Below are positions 1 through 11,641 of a stretch of 64,000 nucleotides of DNA, in pieces. Both the position numbers and the translations under genes were made by a program. Source of the stretch: Cycas panzhihuaensis. Lineage: Eukaryota; Cycadophyta. The notes below the pieces were generated by a model. That model searched no databases. It was not told the origin of the DNA and was given only the letters and a program-made list of their open reading frames with translations. Within the stretch, counting starts at the first letter, position 1. Each line of letters opens with the position of its first letter. The stretch is taken from NCBI GenBank assembly GCA_023213395.1, contig CM041465.1:33115741-33179740 (forward strand), in the 5' to 3' direction.

Positions 1-1127
1 TGTGATGTTGTTCTAGGACAAGAACACTTAATTTGTAAACTCAAGAAAGCCCTTTATAGACTCAAGTAGGTACCACATGCCTGGTATGCAAAGATAGATG
101 CCTTTCTCACACAACATGGATTTAATTATTTACCTTCTAATCCCGATCTCTATATTTGGGTTAGAGATAATTTGATCACCATTATTATACTTTATGTAGA
201 TAACCTTGCTATCGTTGGCAATGATACATATGGAATTTCTTAGCTTTAATTAGAGTTAAAGAGCAACTTTGATATGACTAACCTTAGCCTACTCCACTAC
301 TTCCTTGGAATTAAAGTTTAGTAAGAATCAGGACACATCTTCTTAACTCAAACTAAGTATGACAATGAACTCTTGGAAAGATTTAGGATGATAGATTGTA
401 AGCCTGCACCAATTCCCATAGAGACAGGAACCAAGTTAAACTTGGTTAAACAAGGAAAACCTTTTGATCCCACTTTGTACCATTAGTTTGTTGGGAGTCT
501 TATCTATCTCACTCATACTTGCCTAGACATCTCATATGCAGTAGGGATCTGCTTTAGGTATATGTCATAACCCAAAGCATCTCACTAGAAAGCAGCCACT
601 GGGAACCTCAAATGCATTCATAGTACTCATCAGTTTGCCCTTAAGTGCAATAAGACTAACTCACCTATTCTAAAGGGACATATAAATGTTAATTAGGCTG
701 GTTACCAAGATATACACCATTCAACTTCAAGCTATTGTTTTGATATGAACCTAGTTGTAATCTCGTGGAGCTATAAGAAGTAGCCTAATATTGCCCTTTC
801 CTCTACCAAAGTAGAATACAAAGCAGTTGTCCATGGCACTGCAGAGTTGATTTGGCTTAGAAGGATTCTCATCGAGCTTGGACTTCAACAGACTTTGCCA
901 ATTATCCTATGTTATGACAATTAGAGTGTGTTGAAGATGACGAAAAATCCTATATTCCATGCTATAACCAAGCACATTAAGGTCTACTATCACTTCATCT
1001 ATAAGCATGTCTAAAATGGAGAAGCTAATCTTGTCTACCATCCTATTGAAGACCAAGTTGCTGACATCTTTACTAAAGCACTTAGTGAACCAAAGTTTGA
1101 ACAACTTAGATTTGACCTTGGCATCTA
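1..1127 (+). pseudogene. copia pol fragment: RT C-terminal half and RNase H
   Basis: Decayed polyprotein in plus frames. Recognisable copia blocks in order: the LICKLKKALYRLK motif near 30-66; a YVDN version of the YVDD catalytic motif near 195-206, with the second Asp changed to Asn; HYFLGIK near 296-315; VGSLIYLTHT near 490-515; an RNase H stretch SSTKVEYKA near 803-829; and the terminal VADIFTKALSEPKFEQL near 1050-1107. More than ten in-frame stops, mostly TAG or TAA where Gln or Trp is expected. It cannot encode a working enzyme. It retains 37 bp that are missing from the sister copy near 33285. Confidence 0.9.
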
Positions 1128-1143
1128 AAGAAATGAAATTGCT

Positions 1144-1157
1144 ATTAAGGGAGGGGG
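1144..1157 (+). other. polypurine tract of the copia fragment
   Basis: The purine run ATTAAGGGAGGGGG lies directly before the LTR, where plus-strand DNA synthesis is primed. The sister element has a matching tract at 34319-34331. Confidence 0.8.
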
Positions 1158-1536
1158 TTAAAACTATCCAATACCTCCTTCATTTCTTCACACCTTTGTC
1201 ATATGTCTATATTATACTAAAGGATCCTTTTATGTAATTAAATCATATTGGATAGTGAGGTCAGGTCTACCTCTTATGTCATTAAGTCGGCCTATCCCAT
1301 TGTAATATAACCTTGGTAGATGGCTATACATATTGCCCCATATATTTATACATTGAATTGATTTATAATTAATGTGGAAGATCTACCGAATAGAGAGCCT
1401 ACAATGTGGAAAATTCACATGTATCATTTCATATTCATATGTTATGTTTATTTGCTTGATCTATTGAATATTTATCAATATTTTGCTTATTATACTTAAA
1501 TCAAGGTATACATATAAAGATTCTGACATTTTTACA
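1157..1536 (+). repeat. 3' LTR of the left-edge copia element
   Basis: Starts after the polypurine tract with TTAAAAC, like the LTRs at 13984 and 34332, and ends near ACA at 1536. Landmarks shared with those LTRs: a CGGCCTAT/TTGACCTATTGTA block (about 1288-1305) and a TATA-like stretch (about 1336-1350). The end coordinate is approximate because no second LTR is in view. Confidence 0.7.
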
Positions 1537-2963
1537 TCACTGTGATCACGAATTAGTTAGGCCACTCCTTCATATATATGGTTTTATTAGTGTTGAGTCA
1601 ACTTTATACTATGAACATGTCATCCTATATGGCTAAACAAGTGAGCTAATAATTAATGCAAGAGTAGCATGAAGAAAGGTGAGATAATATAAGCATCTTT
1701 TTAGCATTCATGGCTAGAATCAAATGGCTCTATGGCCTTATAAGGGTATTATGGCCTTAAATTACCACTATATGCTTATAAACTTGCCTTTGTGGGCTCT
1801 TAGTTATCTCTATGGGCTTATATATACTACTATGGGCTATAAAATATCAAGCATTATACGTGTCAAATCACATAAAATTCCATAAAATATAGATTTAACT
1901 TAATAAAAATTAAATTATTTTGTCTCTAATGATAATTTTAATAAATTTAAAGAAAAATAGATTCTTTAGAGCCTGTATCATAATTTTTATATTTTACCCC
2001 CTTATTTAGGGTATATTACAGTAATATAGATGATATCAAATGATTTGGAACTATAAAAATAATTAAATATGTATAAATATGAAAATTTAATAAAATGGTA
2101 AGTTTTAAAAAGTTTTTAACTTTGAGCTAAAATATTTCCATCAAATCAGTCTAAAATGCTTCGTGTGATCTAGTAAATCGAAGAGAGCTATGTTGACTTA
2201 TTAATACAACTTTTAAATTTGAAATTAGGCTTTATATGCTTAAGATATAACTAAAACTATGAAGCTAACTCCTTAAAATTATGAAGAGGGTTGAAAATCA
2301 AGGGCTTAGCCCCTTTTCTCACTAAGTTGGAGGTCACATGGGCACAACACATAACTAGGGGTTCATAAATAGTGGACTAGTATGGATTTAAAATATTGTA
2401 AAATCTAATTAAATTGAATTTTAATAATACAAAAATAAAAAAATCCTTTATCAAACTTTCACATTTGTGCACTAACAAAATCTATAGATTTATCAAATCT
2501 AGTTAAATTTATTTGAGAATTTATAGTTTTTCTTAATCCTTTGCTAAAAATTTAATGCTTAGGATTTATGTTATTTTTTTTTTTTTTGTAAGGAGTAAGG
2601 AGGCAATCTTCCTCTTTATCACATCAACTTATCAACTTGCAAAGGTGACTATCATCTATCATTTATGCACCATACATCTATTCTATTCTAAATGTGGGCT
2701 TTCCTTTTTTACCTGATACCTTCTTTGTAATATCCTATCCTTATGCTGATGTATGGTATCATTGGCTACACTGTTTACATTCTTCCACAGCAATCTTATA
2801 TGCATATTTTTTTTGTGTGTGCATCCATTACGTTTCAATGGATCTATGCTTATATCCTTTGGTGTACAACCAACTTGGCCTCTAAAGCTCAGTGACCTAT
2901 ATTTTAAATGGTTTTCATGTAGTGATTAAACCATAAACATGGGCAATTGCTCCTTCTTATGAA
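1537..2963. other. AT-rich region without genes
   Basis: No coding region recognised; open frames are short and unlike any family I know. It contains a loose repeat block at about 1727-1850 and a run of 14 T at 2574-2587. The 12-mer GGGCTTAGCCCC at 2302-2313 recurs in the leader of the gag-only element at 51044. The segment may be an old LTR-element leader, but this is a guess. It is the DNA into which the copia element at 2969 inserted and resumes at 10517. Confidence 0.5.
1727..1850. repeat. degenerate short-period repeat around TATGGGCTTAT
   Basis: About six imperfect copies of a 17-25 bp phrase with the core TATGG(C/G)CTTA, spaced irregularly. Copies differ at several positions, so this is an old minisatellite or a chance AT-rich pattern. 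A similar TTGGCTC-type cluster precedes the primer sites of the LTR elements ending at 37166 and 40702. Confidence 0.35.
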
Positions 2964-2968
2964 CATTG

Positions 2969-3250
2969 TGAAGGAATGATGGATCTAGGGAATAAATCAC
3001 TCATATGCACACAATGGAAATGGAGAATAAAAAAGAGATGAAACAAGATATAAGAGCAAGCTTAGAGGTGAGAATGAATAATGACTCTCTACTTGAGATT
3101 TCGTCTTTTATTATTAAGGGTGAGCATTAGGTTTAGGATTTTCTCTAAATGCACATAAAGTACATTTCATTAAGAGACTAATGCTAATAATATATCCTAA
3201 GGTCACATAATTAATCTACACAAATGACCTTGATACATTAACCTCTTTTA
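2969..3250 (-). repeat. 3' LTR (left) of copia 2969-10511
   Basis: 282 bp, aligned with the right LTR over its whole length. It lacks about 28 bp present there (about 10378-10407), which explains the length difference. It ends CTCTTTTA where the right copy has CTCTTTCA. Confidence 0.93.
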
Positions 3251-3265
3251 ATCCCCCCCTTAATG
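3251..3265 (-). other. polypurine tract of copia 2969-10511
   Basis: Pyrimidines on the plus strand (ATCCCCCCCTTAAT), hence AAGGGGGGGAT on the minus strand, directly inside the left LTR. This is the expected plus-strand primer of a minus-strand element. Confidence 0.85.
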
Positions 3266-3570
3266 GTGGAAGGTCATTTTTGAAAAAATCTATTCTATGA
3301 GGTTTTCATTTAAGCCTCATTATTACATTGAAATTCTAAATGACACTTTTGTGGGAAAACCCTCATGGGGAATAAAAACCCACAAAGTTTCTAAGATCTA
3401 TAGCCCTTTTTATAAATCAAAATGGCTAAGGTAGCTCTTTGATGTAGCATGATAGCCAAGTAACTTAAATGTGCAGCTTAATCTGTTAAGTCTCCATATA
3501 CTGTTTGGTCATCCCCTATGCCTTTTTAGGTTTTCACAGGTTTCGATTTTCCAAAACTAGTACAACCCTT

Positions 3571-3669
3571 ATCCTCCTATGCCCACATGGGATTTTCACA
3601 AAGAGGATAGAGAAAAGACTTACTCTTATTCTTCCATGCCCATAAGGGATTTTCACAAAGAGAATAGAG
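3571..3669 (-). repeat. two 42-bp direct repeats between pol and the 3' LTR
   Basis: Units at 3571-3612 and 3628-3669 share ATGCCCA...GGGATTTTCACAAAGAG and the following ATAGAG. They lie in the untranslated stretch between the end of RNase H (about 3725) and the polypurine tract. Some copia families carry short tandem motifs there; the role is unknown. Confidence 0.8.
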
Positions 3670-3724
3670 TATGATAATCATGTTGCCATCTTCTTTGATC
3701 AGTTGAAGATGGAGGCCCTAAGGT

Positions 3725-5345
3725 CGAGCTATATTCAGAACTATTCAAACTTCACCTTTTGCAGCTATTTGGTGAATATATCGGCCACTTGATCTATTGT
3801 GGGATAGTATTCTAGTTGAATTATGCCTTCATGAAGAAGTTCTCTAATCATGTGGACTTTCGTACCTATATGTTTAGTATAATCGTGAAATATAGAATTT
3901 TTTGCCATGCAGATTGCTAATTGATTATCCACATGAAGACTCATAGGACTTGTTTATGTGATATTCAATGTTTTCAATAATTTTTTCAGCCATATCACCT
4001 CCTTACTAGTCTCAGAAGTAGTAATATACTCAGCTTCGGTAGTTGAATCTGCAACTATCTTCTGTCATATGGATCTCCATGATATTAGTGATGTTCCAAG
4101 AAATGTTACATACCCAAATGTAGATCTTCCTATACCTTTATCTCCTACAAAGTCTGAGTCTGTGTATGCAGAAAGCTTGAAGTCTGAATTAGCTTCATAC
4201 AATAGACCATATTTTCTGGTCATCTTAAGGTATCTCAATACTCGCACTGCCGCCTACTAATGATTCTACTTAGGATTTGTCATGTAACGAGCTAGATTTT
4301 GATAGAGTGTGCAATATCTAGCCTTGTATTGGTAGTGTAGATGAGACTACCTACAAGTTTCCTGTAGAGTGTTGTGTCTACCTCCCTACTGTCACCTTTA
4401 GCTAAGAGTTTGGTATTAAGGTCCATAGGTAACATCACTGGTCGAGCATCTTCTAATTGAAACTTGGTTAAAAGATTGTTGATGTATTTTTCTTGGGAGA
4501 GGAAAATTTTTCCATTCTTTTGTGTTACTTCAATTCCCAAGTAATATTTTATCAAACCGAGGTTAGACAATTCGAACATTTTGCTAAGGTCATTTTTCAG
4601 CTGGCTTATTGCATGTTTACTATTTATTACCCGTTACTAGCATGCCATCCACAAAGATTATGAGATAACTAACTTTATCCTTATGACGCTTGATGAACAA
4701 TGTTGCATCAATATCTTGGTAGTCACAAACCTTGTATCCAAGTTGCCTCATTCTTTTAGATAACTTGGTAAACCAAGCACAAGGGCTTGTTTAAGGCTGT
4801 ACAAGGACTTTCTGAGCCTACAAACCTTATGCTCTTAACCTTTGATCTCATATCCTTCTGGCTGAGCCATGTAAATTTCTTCTTCAAGATCTCCATTGAG
4901 AAACGTGGTCTTAATATCGAGTTGGTGGATTTTCCAACCCTGTTGAGCAGCCAAGGCCACAAGATTTCTAATTGTAGGCCACTTGGTTATAGGTGGAAAG
5001 ACTTTAGTGTAGTCGATGCCTTCCCTTTGTGTAAATCCTTTGGCTACCAACCTCGCCTTGTGTTTTTCAAGGGTGTTGTCTGATCTATATTTATTTCTGA
5101 ATACCCATTTATTTTGAACTACATTTCTGCCAAATGGTAGATCAACAAGCTCCCATGTACCATTCTTGATAAGAGATTGGCACTCTTCGTTTATGGCATT
5201 TCTCGAAACTGTATGTTTTATATCTTCTTGGTACATTAGGGGCTCTTCATTAAGAGTAAGATGCAGTTCTGCCAATTCAAGCTTAGTATATAATGATTCC
5301 TGCATCCTTTCTTTATGGGCACTTTGAGTGCCAATTTTTCCCACC
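3725..5345 (-). pseudogene. copia reverse transcriptase and RNase H (broken)
   Basis: Copies the RNA genome into DNA and degrades the template strand in a working element. From the right: a block with NGTWELVDLP and KHKARLVAKGFTQ (about 4980-5170), QLDIKTTFLNGDLEEEIYM (about 4870-4930), then the catalytic loop, which here reads FVDGML (4641-4658) instead of YVDDML, so one catalytic Asp is lost. Next come GLIKYYLGIEV, KLVGSLIYTTNTR, then RNase H with LSAYTDSDFVGD and near 3760-4010 TTEAEYITTSE, HVDNQ and VADIFTK. Several frame changes and stops. RNase H is better preserved than most of the gene. Confidence 0.92.
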
Positions 5346-5639
5346 TCATCTGGTCATATGTCCTTATTGAGTTGGCGAGCTTCTCAAGATCCTCGAGATG
5401 GGATTGAAGTCCTCATTTCCTCAACTTCTTGGTTCTCATCTTGTTCATTAAAATGATTATTTTATGAGGAAGATGGTCCTTCTACTACTATTTTGCCTTT
5501 GTCAACTAATGCTGGAGAGGATGATTCTTCTATAATAACTTTGCCTTTGTTAACTCTATTATCTTCAAAGGATGGCGATGGATGTACACTCATCGGTTTA
5601 GAGTCACAACTTGTATCCTCTGAGGCTTTATTGTCAGCT

Positions 5640-7062
5640 TCTAATATTTGGAGTAATTTATGTATGTCCCCTCCCTTTCCCCCATAAATTTTAGAATCTG
5701 AACATCATACTTGATAACATGGTTATAGCAGCGTGATGGTACTTTGGAGTTTAGTTTAAGTAACCGATCCTCTGTCTCCATAAAAATGACATCTCTGGTA
5801 ATGATATTTTTTTGTTGTGAAGGTATAAAGACCTTATACCCTTTCTTATCCATAAGGTATCCAACAAAGATGCCTTTAAGTGCCCTTGGCTGGAGTTTAT
5901 TTCGATCTGCATCTAGAATATGGGCATAGTATGTAGAGCCAAAAGTTTTGAAGTAGTGAACAATGGGGACTTGTTCTAACCACTTTTCATTAGGTGCTTG
6001 TCCTTTCTTTTATGGGCTAACAACATTGATACAATAAACAACTTCCCAGATTGCTTCAGCCCATAGGTAGGCAGGTACAGTTTTGTATATCAACATAGCC
6101 TGAGCCATGTTTATGATTGTCATGTTCATACATTCGGCAACTCCATTTTGTTATGAGGTACTTGCTACTATTGTCTTATGCTTGATACCATTATCTTGAA
6201 GGTAGCTTTCAAACTCATGTGAGGTATATTCGCTACCATTATTAATTCAAAGATATTTGAGTTGATAACCTGACTCCTTTTCAGTGAGGGCTTTGAATTA
6301 TTTGAATACACAAAAGGCTTCATCTTTCTTATGTAGAAAAGCTACTTATACTTTTCTAGTGAAATCATCAATGAAAGAGATGTAATATAACTTACCCTTC
6401 AGTGAAGGAATGGGCATTGGCCCACACAAATTAAAGTGTACCAATTGTAATAGATGGCTTGATTTCCACTAACTTTTAGGAAAGGGTTGTCGATGAGATT
6501 TGGCAATAATACAAGCTTCACATTTAAAGGACTTAGAGGAGAATTTTGGAAGAGTGTTAGAAAGATCTCTAAGTCTATCAATATAAACATGGCCCATACA
6601 AGCATGCCAAAGAGCTTCTGGTGACAATGTTGGGTGGGTTAAGATGGAATTAAATGTAAATTCTTTATCAGTAAAAGCGCTTTGGGCACAATAGGATTTA
6701 GAAGATAGAGAGTCATTCAATCGAAAGAGTTTACCAGAGATATGTCCAGTCAAAACCACTTGATTAGTTGGAGGGTGAGTGACCTGGAGAGTCTAGTCAT
6801 TTGCGGTTACACTCAGATCAAATCCATGTGAGACAAGTGTGGATAAGAAGAGTAGGTTTTGTTTAAGATTAGATATGTATAAGACATCAAGCAATGTAAA
6901 ATCTTCTAAGCCTAGGAGTTTCAGGCAAATGTGACCAATTCCTTCAATAGGTTGTTGTGATTTATTAGCAATGTGAATAACTCCTTGAACATTTGAGTCA
7001 AATGTTTGATATAGACTGTGATTGCATGGCATATGTTGAGTTGCTTCTATGTCCATGATCCA
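5640..7062 (-). pseudogene. copia protease and integrase (broken)
   Basis: The protease site near 7030-7062 reads MDIEATQHM where copia elements have a D-S-G-A core, so the catalytic triplet is lost. It is followed by the pre-integrase block with LWHACMGHVYIDRLRDL and CEACIIAKSHR (6490-6640), which keeps the His and Cys ligands of the integrase zinc finger. The catalytic core (about 5940-6420) is frameshifted, with LVSYITSLSL-type fragments only. The C-terminal part carries VFIPSQQKNIITRDVIFME (about 5750-5840), the usual copia integrase tail. Confidence 0.88.
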
Positions 7063-8261
7063 TTATCCATCGATTGAAGCCATACTATTGACAATTCCAA
7101 TAGGACTTGGCATTGGTGAAGGGAATTCACAAGTGATATATCCACATCGAGCTTCAAAGTATCTCTTTGATTGATCAATGGCATTTGATGCTAAAGATCC
7201 CTTAATTCTTTGAAAATGTGATTGTACAAAACTTGCACCACTAAAGGATTCTTTACAAGTTTCTTTAACATTGTGAGCTCCATGTTTTGGTTGGAACTTG
7301 GCCAACTTATAAGTGACAGTTCTGCAGTCTTTTGCTAAGTGTCCTTTATGGTTATATCGATCACACATAATAGTTTAAATATCAGTCCCTGAAGAGGTAT
7401 TGATTTGGCCTGACTATCTTGTTCTTTGTTGAGGTGGCCCATGGCCTTGAGATTGTCGAGGCTGTGATTGAGGGTTTGGTTGACCTTGTGGATGATTTCC
7501 CATATTTCTTCCTCTTCCTCTTGCTCAAGTATTACCTCTACCATGAGAGGGACCTTGATTTCTTGTGTAGTGAACTTCTTCTTCTACCTCAAAGGCTGCA
7601 TCTTGAAGAGAGTCAAAGGCTATAAAGTTGTATTAAAGGTCTTGTTAAATTCTATAAACTTATCATCAAGTACTTCAATGTTGAATGTCTTCAATGTTCC
7701 ACTAGATTGAAGACTTCCAAGCAAGTTTTTATAATCATGAACATGTAAACATGACTGGATCAAGAATACCCAAGTGATACATTGGGTCTTAAAATCTTTA
7801 TCAATTACCTATTTGATTAATTGAAGGAGATTTATTGTCTCATGAGGTCGTCCCTTCTGCATTTTTAATTTGTTCATTTTTAGAACAAGATGAACAAATT
7901 CTAAAATTGATTTAGTATCAAAGTTCTTTTTGAGAACTTCAAGGACCTTCGAGGTTGTATTATGTTGCTCTTCATTAATTAAGTTGTGCAAGGAGTGATC
8001 AGTGACCAACAGAATTCCTGCACAAATCTTTTCATCGTCTATCTCCCATTGTAGTTTGGCTGCAGCATCTGTAGGAGTTATTAGGGCAGATCCACTAGAA
8101 GTGAATGTTGTAGCTATTGCTGGTATGTTGGGTGTAGGCTGCAAATGGGCTCTCCAAAGACCTTCATACTTTGCAGCATTTTTAACTCCAGTGTACCATA
8201 AATCCCAATTTTCTTTGCCTTTCAATATGCAGTGAACATTCTACTTGAATTGAGATGACAT
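7063..8261 (-). pseudogene. copia gag (broken), including zinc knuckle
   Basis: Capsid/nucleocapsid part of the polyprotein. I place the start at the ATG at 8261: MSSQFK, one stop (TAG where Trp is expected), then an open run with KENWDLWYTGVKNAAKYEGL and LEVLKKNFDTKS to 7809, typical of copia gag (UBN2-type). After frame changes the nucleocapsid appears near 7330-7368 as CDRYNHKGHLAKDC; the second Cys of the CX2CX4HX4C knuckle is Tyr. Stops and frameshifts prevent function. Confidence 0.9.
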
Positions 8262-10186
8262 GGTGATAATAGAGAAGTAGAAGAGATAATGGAAGTATGT
8301 CCCACTGACACGTGTGGCTAATACACCTAGCGCAGTAGGGATGTAGAAATAAATGCTTTAATGAGAAGCAAGCAATGATTAAGTATTTTTCAATAACTAT
8401 AAAAAAATGAGTATAAGTAATGATGAAAGAATGAGGCCTAATGTAGAGCTAGCAAATAGTGGTGATGTGACATGCCACTAACCTCTCACTTATGTCCAAA
8501 TGTAGGTGAGGTTTCGATGCCTAAGGCTTCTAGTATACAATTAGGGCCTTCACTCGCAATACCTGCACCTGCGCTTAGTGATGAAATCCAAGTCACAGTG
8601 GAGCCCAGGTACTCCCAATCCTTACCCAGTTCACTAATGAGCAACTATATACCTCCTTCGAAGAGTCAAACGGTAGTATGTATCCCACGACTATGACGGA
8701 TATTGGATTGGGTTAATTTTAATCTTGCATTAAGGTTTTTAGTTTTCCTAGGTGGTTATCAGGATTATCTCTGATTGGACACCGTAAGTATGACTAACTT
8801 ATCCCTCCACCACTATTCTGGTTAAGACCAAACCCAGTATGAAACTCACACCTCCCTTAAGGCCTAAACTTCAGCCGACCTTGGTTTATTTCAACTAAGG
8901 CGAGTGTGCACATAAGCCAAGAACTGGCACTATAGATCGTACAGATGAGATTCCTTTTAGAAATAGTATAAGATGTTTTTATATAACTAAAAACTAAAAT
9001 AGAAAGTTTCCAAATGTGCTTGCTTGCTTTATTATTGTTGTTACTTTTGTGATGCTTTATACTATGTGTGCAAATAGTAAAAGTATGCTAGATTTAGCAG
9101 GGGAACCAGATTTTACTTCTGATCTAAAGTTTCCCTTGCTTTAGTACAATGTTTTCAAATATGTTTTTGGAAGTTTTGATACAATATCCATAATGGGCTA
9201 AAAGGAAAATCAACTTGCCACTAAAATGTTGATTTTTCTAAATCTATATGCATGCTATTTTTCCCTATTTTGTGATTTTTTCACAAAATTTACAAATAAT
9301 AATAAATGGGTATTTTTTTTAAAAATTATAAATATGAAGGCCTAAATGATGAAATCTAAATTTATGATAGAAGTAAAAAGTATTCATAATATTATTTTTG
9401 ATAGAGTTGTGAAGTCATATTTCTAAAAAGGCACAAAAAAAATTTATGCCTGAAAAAGCACAAAAGCAAAATCTTGTCAGATCCATTGTTTCAGAAACTG
9501 AACTTCAATATTTTAAAAGTTATATTTTGACACATACATCAACTTTCCCTTCTACACCATCTCCAAAATTAGCCAAAAATTTGACCGAAATAGCCTTGCA
9601 ATATCCTTTGTGGGGTTGAGTAGGCAAATTCAGCAACCGTGAGAAAACTGCATAGACTCACTAACCAGTGGATGAAATTTGATGAGATTTATCTTAAAAT
9701 GATCCTAATACATAAATCTACTAGATAGCATAATAAAACTTTCATATTATTAGCTTATAATTAAAGGATTTCATTGGGAAAAGTGCCTTAAATCACTTAT
9801 CCATAAATTTTACCATTTTGTCTCAGCCAAAACTCACTGATGTAGGCTTAATCTAAAGTTACTCTAGAAGACAACACTGATCCCCTAGTCAATATGACCT
9901 TTCATGCCAAATTTTATCAAATTCTGATATGGTCAAATTTTTTATGAAATTATAGGTCTTTAATGCTTCTGGGACTGTTCCAGCAGTTGAATGGGTTCAA
10001 AAACCTGTATTCTTTACCTATGAATTTTTTCACACATATAAAAAGTAGCAACATATAAAGTACTATAATTTTAAGCTCTCAAAATGTTAAAAAATGGTGA
10101 ATGCACCCTCAATACTTCATATTGAAGGTGAAGGAGAGGCAAAATGACTCCATGCAAGTGGAATGGAGTGAATAGATCCCTTTTTA
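8262..10186 (-). other. 1.9-kb leader between primer site and gag
   Basis: No coding region recognised. The segment 8470-8940 is richer in G+C than its surroundings and contains a 74-codon open frame on the plus strand (8472-8696) with no family resemblance that I can see. It is presumably the RNA leader with packaging signals. A long leader is a common feature of the copia elements in this window. Confidence 0.55.
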
Positions 10187-10198
10187 GCTATGATACCA
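10187..10198 (-). other. primer binding site (initiator Met tRNA type)
   Basis: Minus strand reads TGGTATCATAGC, two bases inside the right LTR. It matches the plant copia consensus TGGTATCAGAGC at all but one or two positions. Confidence 0.85.
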
Positions 10199-10200
10199 CA

Positions 10201-10511
10201 TGACAAAAGGATAGATCTAGGGAATAAATCACTCACATGCACACAATGGCAATGGAGAATGAAAAAGATATGGAACAAGATATGAGAGCAAGCTTGGAGG
10301 TGAGAATGAATAATGACTCTCTCCTTGAGATTTTACCTTTTATTATTGAGGGTGAGCATTAGGGTTAGGATTTTCTTGCCTAATGTCATGAACTCGAAAT
10401 TACATCTAAATGCACATGAAGTACATTTCATTAAGAGACTAATGTTAATAATCTATCCTAAGGTCACATAATTAATCTACACAAATGACCTCGATACATT
10501 AACCTCTTTCA
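10201..10511 (-). repeat. 5' LTR (right) of copia 2969-10511
   Basis: 311 bp, TG...CA, holding promoter and RNA start in a working element. It contains about 28 bp (about 10378-10407) missing from the left LTR. Confidence 0.93.
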
Positions 10512-10737
10512 CATTGATCATATCTATGTTGATCCATATGGGCTATAACTCGCTTACTCTTATGTTGGAACTCCTTTTTTAGTAAACCCATTATAAATGA
10601 TGATTGAGCCATCAACAAATGGATATTAAGATTTTTATGAAAAATAGCCAAGGATGTAGGATTGTAATATTAGCACCTACCTCTAAAGTGACATCCTTCA
10701 CTACCATAACACTTCTTATATACTCGTTTTTTGTTTT

Positions 10738-10762
10738 ATATATATATATATATATATTTGTG

Positions 10763-10819
<57 letters not shown>
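10738..10819. repeat. compound microsatellite (TA)n(TG)n(GA)n
   Basis: Three dinucleotide runs in direct succession: TA at 10738-10757, TG at 10759-10777, GA at 10779-10819. Slippage-prone; the short open frames across it on both strands are artefacts of the repeats. Confidence 0.97.
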
Positions 10820-10823
<4 letters not shown>

Positions 10824-10936
10824 TTGCCATAACTAGGTTACTCGTAATACACTAATAACAACTTTACATCACTAAGGCAAAAAAATAAATATGAACTCTA
10901 ATAGGTTTCATAGCAAAACAACACATTTTTTTAAGA

Positions 10937-10968
<32 letters not shown>

Positions 10969-11040
10969 GATATATATCTATATATATATATATATACATA
11001 CATATAGATATATATCTATATATATATATATATATATATA
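10937..11040. repeat. (CATA)n followed by TA-rich palindromic repeat
   Basis: About seven CATA units (10937-10967), then TA runs interrupted twice by the perfect palindrome TATAGATATATATCTATA. A stretch of about 40 bp containing the palindrome is present twice in tandem. Confidence 0.93.
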
Positions 11041-11596
11041 AATTTTGGTTTAAATACATATATATTGGTTTTGGGCTAGTTAAACAATAAACTTCCAAGG
11101 CATCTTAGGTCCCTTAAATAATTACTACAACATATATTAACTAAAAATTACTAAAAGAAAGGCAAGAAATAGTAACTTTTATATTTTTGTGGACTATAGT
11201 TTTTACTCCTATATGCAAATTTGTTCTAGTGCCACATCCACATAAGTTATACCCTATTTCAACTTTAAAAGACTTATGAGTAGGTTAAAAAAATAATAAC
11301 CTTCTTCTGCAATCAAAATCTACAGCATAACAAGTCCTTTTTGTAGCTTTAAATAACTTTTAAAATATCTTTAAAGAAACTTCAAAACAACTTTTAAAAT
11401 ATAATAACATAGCCCCAAAATTTTTCATAAACATGTAATAAAACAACATTAAAAAAATAGATTAAAAACTCTTCAAAGAATGGCATAACCATGTCATAAT
11501 ATAGACACTAAAATAAGTTCTAATAGATATTAGAAATTAATCTAAAAAGCTAAATGAATATGCTCAAGAAATTTATCCTCAAATATTAAACCTTGG

Positions 11597-11641
11597 TCTT
11601 TGATACCATAATATTAGATTTATGGTATAGCTATGATACCA
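11597..11641 (-). other. two primer-binding-site-like motifs, orphan LTR edge
   Basis: TCTTTGATACCA (11597-11608) and GCTATGATACCA (11630-11641) are minus-strand copies of the Met-type primer site. The second is followed by ACAAAGATAG, close to the 5' LTR edge at 10201 (TGACAAAAGGATAG). This suggests that 11642 to about 12000 is the remaining 5' LTR of a decayed minus-strand copia element. I found no partner LTR or coding region for it. Confidence 0.45.

Larger units (their letters stand above)
1..1536 (+). mobile_element. Ty1/copia element, 3' end only (window edge)
   Basis: The 3' part of a plus-strand copia retrotransposon, cut by the left window edge. It holds the end of pol (reverse transcriptase to RNase H), a polypurine tract at 1144-1157 and a 3' LTR to about 1536. 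It is the same lineage as the element at 13984-34715: the two pol ends align over about 1.1 kb, and their LTRs share a recognisable but diverged layout. The 5' end and target-site duplication are not visible. Confidence 0.88.
2969..10511 (-). mobile_element. complete Ty1/copia retrotransposon, minus strand
   Basis: A 7.5-kb element flanked by the 5-bp target-site duplication CATTG (2964-2968 and 10512-10516). LTRs are 2969-3250 and 10201-10511; both read TG at the left, and the right one ends in CA (TA in the left copy). The primer site complementary to initiator-Met tRNA is next to the right LTR and the polypurine tract next to the left LTR, so transcription runs right to left. Order on the minus strand is leader, gag, protease, integrase, RT, RNase H, which is the copia order. 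All coding parts are broken. Confidence 0.95.

Noticed and set aside
2694-2885. 63-codon open frame rich in Tyr, Phe and Cys
   Set aside because: No family resemblance and no gene context; surroundings are non-coding.
8472-8696. Captured host gene fragment in the copia leader
   Set aside because: The stretch is G+C-richer and open for 74 codons, but I recognise no protein and no exon signals, so there is no support beyond composition.
10604-10855. Open frames with Arg-Glu or Ser-Leu runs
   Set aside because: They arise from the GA/TG/TA microsatellite and read on both strands, so there is no gene.
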